Assembly (NCBI GenBank): GCA_964023205.1
Contig: OZ026835.1
Span: forward strand, 20,287,817 to 20,351,816
Length of the DNA stretch: 64,000 bases
Direction of reading: 5' to 3'
From: Lutraria lutraria
Lineage: Eukaryota; Mollusca; Bivalvia; Venerida; Mactridae
Positions 30,001 to 35,913 of the stretch are shown in pieces. A program made the position numbers and the translations under genes. Numbering within the stretch: position 1 is the first letter of the stretch; each line of letters starts with the position of its first letter. The notes beneath the pieces were generated by a model. It was not told where the DNA came from. It searched no databases and saw nothing but the letters and a program-made list of their open reading frames with translations.

Positions 30001-31325
30001 TGACTTCCTGGTACTTGCCGGCACAATTAATGATTTATCTTTTCAATTGAAACTAGTGATACTACTACATGTGATGCGTGTTTTCATGACTTATACATGG
30101 ATTATGTCATTTCTAATATTATATATTCATTCATTTACTCTTAATAATCTAGTTCATTATTCTTTCCAGATGCCAGTGAAGAAGGAGGTATTTATCTGAC
30201 TATAAATAGATATCTTATAATATTTTGTGTAAATCGAAATAATTTAATGGATGAAGTTCTAATAATGCAAATAAACAAACTTGAAAACTTGAAAGTACTA
30301 CATAAATCGGAGTATCACATTTCACTTTTTTGCATTGTACTAAAACAACATAATTTGGAGTTTCTCATACAGAATTTTTAAATATGGATATTATGTTAAT
30401 TCATTGTATTGATATATGACTACATTGTATATATTCATGTGTAGACTTATTTTCCTAAATAAGATATCTATCTACTATTTACTTGTATTTGTACAGATAC
30501 TTCTGATCCTCTTGGTCTTATACTCGGCCTTTCAATTGGTGGAGTTGTATTACTATGCGGCATTGTTGGAGGGACATATGTTATATATGCTAAACATTTC
30601 AGGTAACAGATTTGACATGCTATAGAATAATGTGTAAACCGTTCATTGGATATATCGTGAGATGTGTCAATACGCAACAAATTTCGATTAAAATGAATTT
30701 GTTGGTGATCCGAATAATAACTTAATTCTATCAATTTTAAACATTAATTTTTAACCAATATGAAAAGAGAAATGTCTTTTTGGCAGAAAATTGCATTTCA
30801 AAGCACAATGTCCTTTTTGCTGTAACTATGTTTGTTATGTACATTATTCATTTTAAAACCCGATTATTTAGTCAATGTTGTAGATATTTATTATTTGACT
30901 GGTCATAATATAGTTTGTTGACCGGACATGGGCTCTGTTATATCACCAGTATTTCTTTCTCAAAGACCACTTGTTACTTTTTCTTGTAATGCTTGAAAAT
31001 ACAATTAAGAGGCCTTTTACATTGCATGTTATATGTTAAGAAAATTATGTTAACGTAACATCTAAATAGAAATCCATAACATACAAAATGTCAATATTGT
31101 GTTTTCATTCTAATCATACCTCAGATACTGTAACCCGGTCATTATGTGTATTATAGGAAAAAGGCACAAGTAGGAGTGTCATCAACCGATTTACAAGGCA
31201 ATGACAAAAGAATAATGTATGAGGAGAATTGTAATGTAACTTGGAACAAAACAACCCAGAAACATTCACTCGATCCTCGACCTCCGTCAGCTGCGAGTGT
31301 GTCTGTTGTTCAACTTGACATTTAA
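1..31325 (+). CDS. Gene A (5' end outside window): HYR/CCP/EGF/TSP1 type I membrane protein, 37 exons
   Basis: A large mosaic cell-surface protein whose last 2,362 residues are in the window. The 37 exons listed separately sum to 7,089 nt, exactly 2,363 codons including the stop, which independently supports the model. Nearly all introns are phase 1, as in genes built by exon shuffling. Order: HYR, then four CCP-CCP-HYR units, CCP-CCP, a Cys module with a furin-like site, two ephrin-receptor-like Cys modules, a LamG/pentraxin-like fold over three exons, four EGF-EGF-TSP1 units, a Cys exon, a second furin-site module, another ephrin-receptor-like module, a TM helix and a ~54-residue tail. The content recalls SVEP1/polydom-type proteins, but no von Willebrand A domain is visible here and the TM anchor differs. 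A role in adhesion or immune recognition is inference only. Confidence 0.85.
609..1175. repeat. 80-bp minisatellite, ~7 copies
   Basis: Seven tandem copies of an ~80-bp unit (core gtcattgttcgtcaccactc) in an intron of gene A. The last five are spaced exactly 80 bp and nearly identical, and the first two are slightly longer. Small open frames across it are repeat artefacts. Confidence 0.95.
1246..1382 (+). CDS. Gene A exon: second half of HYR domain
   Basis: Preceded by tttcag and followed by gtttgt. It continues the previous exon and ends with GTCTVDITVK, the last HYR strand with its conserved Cys. It leaves in phase 1, as do almost all later exons. Confidence 0.8.
1459..3346. mobile_element. 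Non-autonomous inverted-repeat element, ~1.9 kb
   Basis: The segment 1468-1547 (agagtaaaggaatagaactc...) reappears reverse-complemented at 3258-3330, about 90% identical by eye. A further inverted pair lies just inside (atagacgattctat near 1622, atagaatcgtctat near 3174). No credible ORF lies between the arms. Consistent with a transposase-less DNA element; the exact ends and target duplication are unresolved. Confidence 0.6.
3570..3877. repeat. 60-bp minisatellite, 5 copies plus a partial
   Basis: Five exact-length 60-bp units (agttcaacttggagcaatat...), nearly identical. Because 60 is a multiple of 3, an uninterrupted 112-codon frame arises across it, which is not a gene. Confidence 0.95.
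3963..4763. repeat. 41-bp minisatellite, ~19 copies
   Basis: About 19 head-to-tail copies of a 41-bp unit containing caataacacgcagagagcaa. There are no unique spacers between units, so it is not a CRISPR array. Variation is concentrated at a few T/G positions, pointing to recent expansion. Confidence 0.95.
4956..5132 (+). CDS. Gene A exon: CCP (sushi) domain
   Basis: One 59-residue CCP with six cysteines (selectin-type spacing) and the motif SNGQWSDG before the last Cys. Symmetrical phase 1-1 exon, acceptor tttcag, donor gtatct. Confidence 0.88.
5608..5690 (+). repeat. tRNA-like (SINE head) sequence
   Basis: tggccaagaggtagag resembles a pol III A box and ggttcgaatcc a B box, ~50 bp apart. 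It lies inside the 3.4-kb element. It does not fold as a full tRNA by eye. Confidence 0.35.
7985..8185. repeat. Degenerate short tandem repeats near the element's right arm
   Basis: Repeated phrases of the type atcattagtgggagagt and cgttagtgcgcgaat at ~50-60 bp spacing, just inside the right arm of the 3.4-kb element. Confidence 0.5.
8887..9066 (+). CDS. Gene A exon: CCP (sushi) domain
   Basis: Six-cysteine CCP: SCPQTPP start, NGYYEC, GSTCDPVC, ITCDIGGQW, final PCK. Phase 1-1, acceptor ttacag. NGYYEC recurs in the second CCP of other pairs, so CCP pairs appear to be duplicated units. Confidence 0.88.
9358..9618 (+). CDS. Gene A exon: HYR domain
   Basis: Complete 87-residue HYR: PPIITGCPNN, VTWTIPTAFD, IKYQAFDIAGNPSEEC. 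The two cysteines and the AxDxAGNxSxxC signature are intact. Phase 1-1. Confidence 0.9.
9763..9939 (+). CDS. Gene A exon: CCP (sushi) domain
   Basis: Six-cysteine CCP with YGSQCTFSC and QLGLWDSSMPEC. Acceptor ttatag, donor gtagaa. Confidence 0.88.
10571..10678. mobile_element. Small foldback/MITE
   Basis: Arms 10571-10600 and 10648-10677 are inverted copies (ggtgatagaac / gttctatcacc) around a ~47-bp loop. Intronic, non-coding. Confidence 0.55.
10703..10787. mobile_element. Small hairpin element
   Basis: Near-palindrome: catattgattgtatgcatac pairs with gtatacatacactcaatatg. It is directly next to the preceding foldback and the two may form one nested insertion. Confidence 0.5.
10935..11138 (+). 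CDS. Gene A exon: CCP (sushi) domain
   Basis: CCP with QNGYYDCTPP and SACSATCNSGF. A longer loop before the last Cys (DVDSDNEPHYTVTGQPEC) makes it larger than its siblings. Confidence 0.85.
11401..11664 (+). CDS. Gene A exon: HYR domain
   Basis: HYR with FTNCGQNN, a divergent central strand and FQAMDKAGNPSDLC near the end. Phase 1-1, acceptor tttcag. Confidence 0.88.
11978..12260 (+). mobile_element. tRNA-derived SINE
   Basis: ggtcgagtggtaacgcgctgg is a good A-box region of a tRNA-Leu/Ser type head. A degenerate B box (ttgattctcgg) follows, then a ~170-bp body. Related heads occur inverted at ~22010-22170. Confidence 0.55.
12340..12516 (+). CDS. Gene A exon: CCP (sushi) domain
   Basis: CCP with VIECP start, YGSVCTVICDDGYEV and CLQDGSWSVSDLQC. 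Closely related to the CCP at 14864, which supports unit duplication. Confidence 0.88.
13036..13224 (+). CDS. Gene A exon: CCP (sushi) domain
   Basis: CCP with LCPTAPNPPANGLYDC, AKCDTGFKLQ and FNTPEC. Second member of a CCP pair. Acceptor ttttttcag. Confidence 0.87.
13460..13711 (+). CDS. Gene A exon: HYR domain
   Basis: HYR with PPSFTDCPNQY, ITWSEPTAYDFVDN and VKYQAFDTAGNPSDIC. Both Cys are present. Phase 1-1. Confidence 0.9.
14182..14339. mobile_element. Near-perfect 75-bp-arm foldback
   Basis: Two ~75-bp arms (gataaatagagaaactcggg... and its complement ending ...tttctatttatc) separated by a few bases. Only a handful of mismatches and two small indels are seen, so it is young or maintained. 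The whole sequence would fold as one long hairpin. Confidence 0.75.
14864..15046 (+). CDS. Gene A exon: CCP (sushi) domain
   Basis: CCP with VIECPSPSW, YGSSCNYTCDVGFEV and CLQDGSWSYG. Donor gtaaga. Confidence 0.88.
15343..15473. mobile_element. Small Tc1/mariner-like MITE (family of 61040-61213)
   Basis: Ends CAGTGTATCCTCTCC and GAGAGGTTGCACTG are inverted copies, with gttgttgct motifs inside. The pattern matches the element at 61040-61213. Confidence 0.45.
15643..15825 (+). CDS. Gene A exon: CCP (sushi) domain
   Basis: In the spliced frame it reads ITCGQPNTPANGAFQC ... CVLVCNTGF ... CQANGQWSLTSTEQC. The long open frame that overlaps it on the same strand is a shadow. Acceptor ctctcag, donor gtacaa. 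Confidence 0.87.
16149..16268. mobile_element. MITE fragment with AATAAAGGTC motifs
   Basis: tcaaacctgtg at the left and gcaggcttgtct at the right, with paired aataaaggc / ggcctttgtt. Same family as 59735-59911 and 63296-63476. Confidence 0.45.
16414..16677 (+). CDS. Gene A exon: HYR domain (fifth)
   Basis: Last HYR: FIPPALYDC, WVIPKATDNVDVTD, VEYRAVDSEGNPSVHTC. It is preceded by a long pyrimidine-rich acceptor. Confidence 0.87.
16678..17663. other. Long gene A intron, nothing recognised
   Basis: AT-rich sequence without a credible ORF, inverted repeat or tRNA-like element. The same holds for introns 22769-23130, 23302-23871, 25992-26465, 26694-27142, 28751-29606, 29769-30169 and 30603-31156. 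Confidence 0.6.
17664..17858 (+). CDS. Gene A exon: CCP-like domain
   Basis: Divergent CCP: VVCNDPKYSF, LLYNCSSF, DNCTLSCPISASL, IITCEATYWN, PFCE. Six cysteines remain but the Trp region is altered. Confidence 0.8.
18190..18372 (+). CDS. Gene A exon: CCP domain (last of the repeat block)
   Basis: CCP with VCPENLNAPQNGG, AFVTCNTNYDL and CLDDGTWTTNPIPEC. It closes the HYR/CCP half of the protein. Confidence 0.86.
18882..19379 (+). CDS. Gene A exon: Cys module with furin-type site RKRR
   Basis: At 498 nt this is the longest exon of the gene. It has a GDC...LEC...DTC...VSC pattern, then the basic site SRKRREV, which fits the R-x-K/R-R furin consensus, then an alpha/beta-like stretch ending in IECSEPGQVQDGFSC. 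A module with the same order (Cys pattern, CGSRKKRA, ...ECxxG...GFASC) recurs at 27990-28750. Proprotein cleavage in the Golgi is predicted from the motif only. Confidence 0.82.
19559..19726 (+). CDS. Gene A exon: ephrin-receptor-like Cys module
   Basis: Pattern ECTKCPIGTYMDH, VCITCPPGTSTYSVG is the GCC2/GCC3 (ephrin-receptor-like) repeat. In SVEP1/SCUBE-type proteins such repeats sit next to sushi or EGF arrays. Confidence 0.85.
20207..20359 (+). CDS. Gene A exon: ephrin-receptor-like Cys module
   Basis: Second repeat: PCTPCSKGFYQDAMG, SCKQCDDGYTTFSTG. Phase 1-1. Confidence 0.85.
20806..20977 (+). CDS. Gene A exon: LamG/pentraxin-like domain, part 1
   Basis: Starts a beta-sandwich region (DYDVVFSGDHVV ... 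TILSWVFKDC). It leaves in phase 2, one of the few non-phase-1 introns, so the fold is split internally rather than by shuffling. Confidence 0.65.
21318..21502 (+). CDS. Gene A exon: LamG/pentraxin-like domain, part 2
   Basis: CNMWAHVALSVSSTGYTVFINGE is the typical strand pair of LamG/pentraxin/ConA-like folds (W-x-H-V-A ... v-y-v-N-G), followed by SIGFITNNG. Confidence 0.75.
21690..21854 (+). CDS. Gene A exon: LamG/pentraxin-like domain, part 3
   Basis: EIRLSSFALYNSELPSTDI matches the closing strand of the same fold (IRLSDFRIYNRALS type). A short Cys-containing linker leads into the EGF block. Confidence 0.75.
21995..22172 (-). mobile_element. tRNA-derived SINE fragment
   Basis: On the minus strand, ggactagtggtaaagcgctgg (A box) is followed by gggttcgactttc (B box). 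Same head family as 11978-12260. Confidence 0.55.
22538..22768 (+). CDS. Gene A exon: two EGF domains
   Basis: Two EGF domains in one exon: CTCSGGYTGEMC closes the first, QNGATCVSN and CTCNAGYKGKFC make the second. First of four EGF-EGF exons that alternate with TSP1 exons. Confidence 0.92.
23131..23301 (+). CDS. Gene A exon: TSP1 domain
   Basis: GGWGSWSVWTSCSELCDGG and RTRSRQCDNP give the W-x-x-W, CSxxC and RxR layers of a thrombospondin type 1 repeat. Confidence 0.93.
23872..24096 (+). CDS. Gene A exon: two EGF domains
   Basis: Two EGF domains, with CNCKNGYTGSTC and NGGTCINMVDDFQCECAEG. The linker DIVIDNCDPSPC resembles the start of a calcium-binding EGF. Confidence 0.92.
24473..24619 (+). 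CDS. Gene A exon: TSP1 domain (short)
   Basis: WTAWSTCDVTCGGGTSTRTQVC followed by CSATEQKTC and GPCP. About ten residues shorter than the other TSP1 exons between the arginine layer and the last Cys pair. Confidence 0.9.
24724..24800 (+). repeat. Weak tRNA-like sequence
   Basis: gtggtgtaggaggat and gagttcgaatg are spaced like A and B boxes in a gene A intron. Probably an old SINE head. Confidence 0.3.
25419..25643 (+). CDS. Gene A exon: two EGF domains
   Basis: CLSDPCLHGVCVSG ... CICSAGFNGTTC and CSINPCQHGQC ... CTCDSGYSGVHC. Confidence 0.92.
25824..25991 (+). CDS. Gene A exon: TSP1 domain
   Basis: WSPWSEWTGCNTTCGSGFRQ with RSRLCNNP. All three Trp residues of the WxxWxxW ladder are present. 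The acceptor is the weaker tttaag. Confidence 0.92.
26466..26693 (+). CDS. Gene A exon: two EGF domains
   Basis: CVVSGDEYVCQCKHGYTGVLC and NPCDNGGLCSQ ... CDCIDGYSGKTC. Confidence 0.92.
27143..27304 (+). CDS. Gene A exon: TSP1 domain (fourth)
   Basis: WGPWSEWSDCSVTCDTGEHS, RTRECKVG, and CSIAACP at the end. Full Trp ladder. Confidence 0.93.
27596..27802 (+). CDS. Gene A exon: sushi-like Cys region
   Basis: CPELPRRYGMNIKCNS, YCTRYCRDGYFPP and YHCGPF...WTPPE read like a degenerate CCP. The first Cys-Pro and the CxxxC-x-x-G-Y core remain. Extra loops make the family call tentative. Confidence 0.7.
27990..28229 (+). CDS. Gene A exon: second Cys module with furin-type site RKKR
   Basis: PPCSKTES ... 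VCQTQLKC ... NCGSRKKRATD. Same order of cysteines and basic site as exon 18882-19379 (CGPTSRKRREV). Followed by a strand-rich stretch (EITFSFEFNMTTFD). Confidence 0.8.
28559..28750 (+). CDS. Gene A exon: C-terminal half of the second furin-site module
   Basis: Ends in AECDEGLFYQAGFASC, which parallels IECSEPGQVQDGFSC at the end of the first module. In the first copy both halves lie in a single exon. Confidence 0.75.
29607..29768 (+). CDS. Gene A exon: ephrin-receptor-like Cys module
   Basis: GCAPGSWFDVSSQTCQYCTFGSYQE ends early in this quote at the core: CQYCTFGSYQELSG and SCDSCPNGYTTLL follow the GCC2/GCC3 pattern. It follows the furin-site module exactly as in the first copy. Confidence 0.83.
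30170..30187 (+). CDS. Gene A micro-exon (18 nt)
   Basis: Six-residue linker (YASEEG with the split codon) between ctttccag and gtattt. It is needed for phase continuity only in the sense that it keeps phase 1, so it could be skipped without a frameshift. Confidence 0.6.
30497..30602 (+). CDS. Gene A exon: transmembrane helix
   Basis: DPLGLILGLSIGGVVLLCG followed by IVGGTYVIYAKHF is a single hydrophobic helix with basic residues on its C-terminal side, as in a type I membrane protein. It leaves in phase 2 (TTCAG before gtaaca). Confidence 0.88.
31157..31325 (+). CDS. Gene A last exon: cytoplasmic tail
   Basis: Starts RKKAQVGVSSTD and ends SAASVSVVQLDI before TAA. The C-terminal QLDI resembles a class II/III PDZ ligand, and IMYEEN is a possible tyrosine signal. 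Both are motif-level guesses. Confidence 0.85.
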
Positions 31326-31543
31326 TCTCATTATAGAGTATGTTGTTGTACATGTATATTAAGTGTACAATATTACTGTGAATGAATAAGAAGCATCTGT
31401 ATTGATTTGTGATGAATATGTTGTCTATATGATATTTTATGTGATGTTTATGTTTTGAACTTGTTATTGTAAGTTAGTATTTATGTAGAATTTATTTTAA
31501 ATGACGATTGTGAAACGTCGTAATTAACGATTAATGTCAGTAA

Positions 31544-31549
31544 ATTAAA
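31544..31549 (+). terminator. Possible poly(A) signal of gene A
   Basis: ATTAAA about 220 nt after the gene A stop codon, the first near-canonical hexamer in the 3' UTR. Confidence 0.4.
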
Positions 31550-33194
31550 AGTTATGATGTTTAAAAGAAGATGGCATGTTTCCAAATAATTTACGAATCT
31601 CGTAGAGTGATTGAGAAATAGAAATATAATTATTTAGTCACCCACATACCGTGGCACTGTTTTCATTAATTACAAATTACTTCATACGGGCATTCTTGAG
31701 ATGTTTCATTTAAAAAAATAAGTATTTATCTAAATTATCATAAATATGTTTTGTCTATTATTTTAAAGTTTTTTTGTGTGTTGTAGATACAAAATACGAG
31801 TACATACAGAAATGGAATTACATTTAAATTAAAATGCTGTAGTAGTATTGTGTTATATGATTGTTTAATGTTACCTGATGCTGTATTTTACTTAGTGTTC
31901 CCTGTATGTATATTGTGCTTATTTGTATTAATGTATAACATTTTACAAACGGTATACATGTAACTCAGAATGGTTTGGTTTATGGCTAACTTGGACGTAC
32001 AACTTTGGTTATTTGAATATTGTTTTTGAAATTATAAAGTACTGGTTGTAGACTCTAATGATAATAATTATATTAAAATAATTTTCAATGTTCTGAATGT
32101 TCAAATTGTTTCTGAATATAGGCAACTGAGGCAGTATATACTCGTAGCATAGTTCATATTGGTCTTTAGGATTTTATGAAGTTTGTATTAACGTGTAGGA
32201 AAAACATTAACATTTTTACGACTGTTAAGCAAAGACTAGGGGATACAAAACTGGATCACCAAGAATAATTTTTATGGGGGAAGATGCCTGTTATGTAATA
32301 ATTTATACATGTTTGTATGTAAGTCCTTGCCATTATGTAATAATAATGCACGATAAAACCATCTTTAAATGCATGTATAACAATAAAAGGTCTTATTTGG
32401 GCACATCAGCTTATATTCAATCAATGTTATCGGAAATATCTTTTTTGTTCAGAATATTTAGTTGCTGAACCATCAGTTATGTCTCTGATAAAAATTATGA
32501 TATACAGTTGTGCATCTTGTCAAGTTAATGTCGTACCGAGAAGATGTGCTAATTTACTTTACACTAAAAAAGTAGTGGAACTACAAATTGAGGCCCAAAT
32601 AAAAAATGTCTATGTTTGCTCTAACTCTTTCTAAGTTTGAAAATTTGGATAGGAAGGTAGGGAAATATATATAGTTTTTTATTCGTTAGATAGTTGATTA
32701 TTGAACTCGTTCGTTTCGGAATAGACATTGTGAGTGATAATTGACTGATTTTTACTTCATATGATATGTATAATTGTACATTTATCGACTTTCAAACACG
32801 ACGGCCGTTCATTTGATTGTGTCACTCATGAGCATTCGTACCACGTGACTGTAGGAAACACATGGAACTGTGGAATTTTCACGGAGAAGTATTTTTGAAT
32901 AATGGCACAAAATGTGGTTCTATCCATATATTCTTCCTAAAGTAATTGAAAGTTGAAAGACGTAGTCGTATACACTGGCTATATTCCTGTATTTACAACG
33001 AAAGCCCAGACAAGCCTTGAAACTAGGGCTTATATTGAAGATCGGGTTAGTCTTGAGATTTCTTCTTCACGTATATTTGGGGAATTATGTCACATGCAAA
33101 GGTAAGTTTTCAGGTGGCACAAAACATTTAAAGATCTCAAAACCGCCAGGCTTGCAGTGAAAATGAAAACATTTCAGATAACAACAATGGAGTA
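31550..33194. other. Intergenic, nothing recognised
   Basis: AT-rich gene A/gene B spacer. It has several AATAAA-like hexamers but no supported gene or repeat until the duplicated block. Confidence 0.5.
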
Positions 33195-33355
33195 AACTAT
33201 AAAGTGTCGATCACATTTATAATAAGGAACATACTTCTGGAAAACGGAAGGAAGAAAATTAACAATTGAGTCATTTAATCGCATTATCTCTATTTGGTTG
33301 TGATGAAGAAAACAGTTTCAACAATTAGTCTATGAAATTCTTAGTTGTATTTCAT
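33195..33355 (+). repeat. Duplicated block, copy 1 (upstream of gene B)
   Basis: Contains ggaaggaagaaaattaacaa and the following ~100 bp, repeated almost unchanged at 35630-35805. Copy 2 lies just upstream of the gene B start codon. Confidence 0.85.
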
Positions 33356-34264
33356 TGCATTACACATTTATAGTGATTTTAAGTCTATTTGTTGTAAAAT
33401 ATTCTTAAATACAGAGTAGTTATCGTTGTTCAAAAAATTGAAAATTACGTGCGATATTGGTTTATAGAAGACCAATCAAATGTAATATTTGTTTCAAATC
33501 ACTTGCAATGCACTTTAAACAGTGGGTTTATTTTAGTATATAATTATGGTTTAGTTTTCAAATCTATAAATTGGTGAAACTTGATTTGATCTCACATCCA
33601 CGCCAGATACCTTTTAGAACCCATCACATGATAAGATATATTATGAAATAACTAAGAGCGATAAATCAAGTATCACTCTTGATCTTCACAAATCGAGTTA
33701 TTTCCCGAGCTAATAATATATTTTGACTTGCTTATCGATGCAACCTCAGTTACATATTTTTCTGTTTAATCAATGTTTAACTATTTTTTAACGTAAAGTT
33801 ATGCGCTATTAATGCTTATTTTTTATATGAATAATGTTTACTTGAAGAAAGATCGCCATACAATATGCACATAATTTGTATCTTTATATTCTTTTGAAAT
33901 GGTTGGTCATTCGTATTATTGGGAACTTTGACTTTGACTTTGTTTCGCGATGTTTTACATAATATTTTAGTGCATTAAAGATAATGTTGTAACGTGTTTC
34001 AAGTCGTATACCGAGCGACTATGGCCTAAAATATGAATAACGGCAGATTGAATATAACAACTGAACAGTACACTGTTCATATGAACATATATCAATTTTC
34101 CTCAGGGACTACTTTGTCCGTATGATTGTTTAACTTAAGGGTATAATAATCAAATGAACAAAAATCAATTTATGGATAAAAGACAATGCGACACATGTAT
34201 GTTCAATAGACACAAAGACGTTTGTAAAATGTTAAAATGTAGTTTGAAGTAAAAGTTAGTTGGA

Positions 34265-34800
34265 GTTGCCCACGACCCGGTACTGGTATTAGGGAATAGA
34301 AATCTCTATCACGGTACATATGCCGCAATCAAGAGGATCTAACCCTTACGTACACTGCCCAAAGTCCCGGACACGCACCAAATGCAATGCACAATGAAAC
34401 ACAAGAGATAACTACGACCCGGTACTGGTATAAGGAGGTAGAGACATCTGTCATGGTACATATGCCGCAATCGAGATGCTCTAGTCCACATTCACACTGA
34501 CCAAAGTCCCAGGTATGCACTCGTACGAAAATCAATGATACCATAACTATATAAAAGGGTAAAGAAACGTCGTTGTATCTATGCAATGGGAATAGAAACC
34601 TCGTTCATGGTACATACGCCGCAATCCGGAGGCTCTAGTCCTTATAATCTCTTAAGACTAAATTCAGCAATTGGGAGAAAATTTCTATCATGGTACATTC
34701 GCCGCAATCAAGAGTCCACAAATTACTGATCAGTCTCAGAAATTAATACACACCTTCCATCTAATGATACTACCACTCCAGATGTTACCCAGCACACTGA
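34265..34800. repeat. Diverged ~140-bp tandem repeat, ~4 copies
   Basis: The phrases cccggtactggtat, catggtacat and gccgcaatc recur at about 34277, 34416, 34560 and 34665. The copies are diverged and none is coding. Confidence 0.65.
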
Positions 34801-35629
34801 CTAATGTTCCGAGAGCGCATGCTTTTTATAAGTAGCGAGCCAGTGAGATTTGATTTGATTGGCTAATTAGAAGGCTGGTATAAAAACAAACGAATAATTG
34901 AAATATTGCGGTCGTCTCCACAAAATGAATTAATGCATTGAACACAAACTAAAGCATTTAAAAAAAAAAAAATTATTTCATATATCTATTTTTTTCCTTT
35001 ACGAAGGCTGATTTCTTTACAATGTCAAGTAAATAAGAAAGCCTTTAAATAAAACTATTCAGAACTTATTCGTCACATTTGAAGTAAACTTTAATCGAAT
35101 AAATGTTTAATATCTTGGACGCCGTTACACCTTTGTGCCTTCATCTTTTCATTCATTACGTACACGTACCTTTCACGTCTCCCACAAACTCTCGTGTATT
35201 CATGATTTGAAAAGAATTGACTAACGAGTCGTGTTAAACAATCAGTCACAACATAGGACATCCTAATGTTACAACCTCTCCACTACCGTAACCATACCAA
35301 AATAACGACAGTCTTAACACAAAGGTTCAGTCACAAGCCATGGAAAGCTATATCTCATAACTATCATTTATCCGCGCATTTAAAGGAAGGAAATTCTAAG
35401 TTAATATAACAATTAAGAATATTGACTTGTATAAATCACAATAGATACACAGATTCATATTTACATCATTGTTTGTCTTTTCAGATATAAGTCTGGAATC
35501 AAGTCCTTTTATTAATAGGTTGCCAAGTTGATAAACAATTAATAGTTTAAATGTTGTATCACAAAGACAATATCTGACGTTAGTATGATTGACAGTTCAA
35601 CAAAATGTTTCAAGTTATAATGTACTAAA

Positions 35630-35805
35630 CTATAAAGTGTGCTTCATGCACTGTTATATAACTTTAAGAACGTATTTCTAGAAAACGGAAGGAAGAAAAT
35701 TAACAATTGAGTTATTTAATCGCATTATCTCTATTTGGTTGTGATGAGGAAAACAGTTTCAACAATTAGTCTATGAAATTCACAATCGTTCTTAGTTGCA
35801 TGATA
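35630..35805 (+). repeat. Duplicated block, copy 2 (gene B promoter region)
   Basis: Direct repeat of 33195-33355 at over 90% identity by eye, ending about 60 bp before the gene B ATG. It may be a remnant of a tandem gene duplication or a conserved promoter segment. Confidence 0.8.
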
Positions 35806-35864
35806 AACAATCACATTTAAAAGTGTCGCTTTGTTTAGTAATTATAAAATAATGAATTAGGAAC

Positions 35865-35913
35865 ATGAGTTACCTGGTGTTGTTGTTTATGTGTATTTCT
35901 CTGGTTGGACAAG
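35865..35913 (+). CDS. Gene B exon 1: signal peptide
   Basis: MSYLVLLFMCISLVGQ is a typical hydrophobic signal peptide core. Donor gtaggg, phase 1. Confidence 0.8.

Noticed and set aside
1..31325. Naming gene A SVEP1
   Set aside because: No von Willebrand A domain visible, different repeat order, and a TM helix with tail. The resemblance is in domain content only.
35843..35850. TATAAAAT as the gene B TATA box
   Set aside because: Only 15 nt before the ATG, too close for a normal TATA-TSS-ATG layout.
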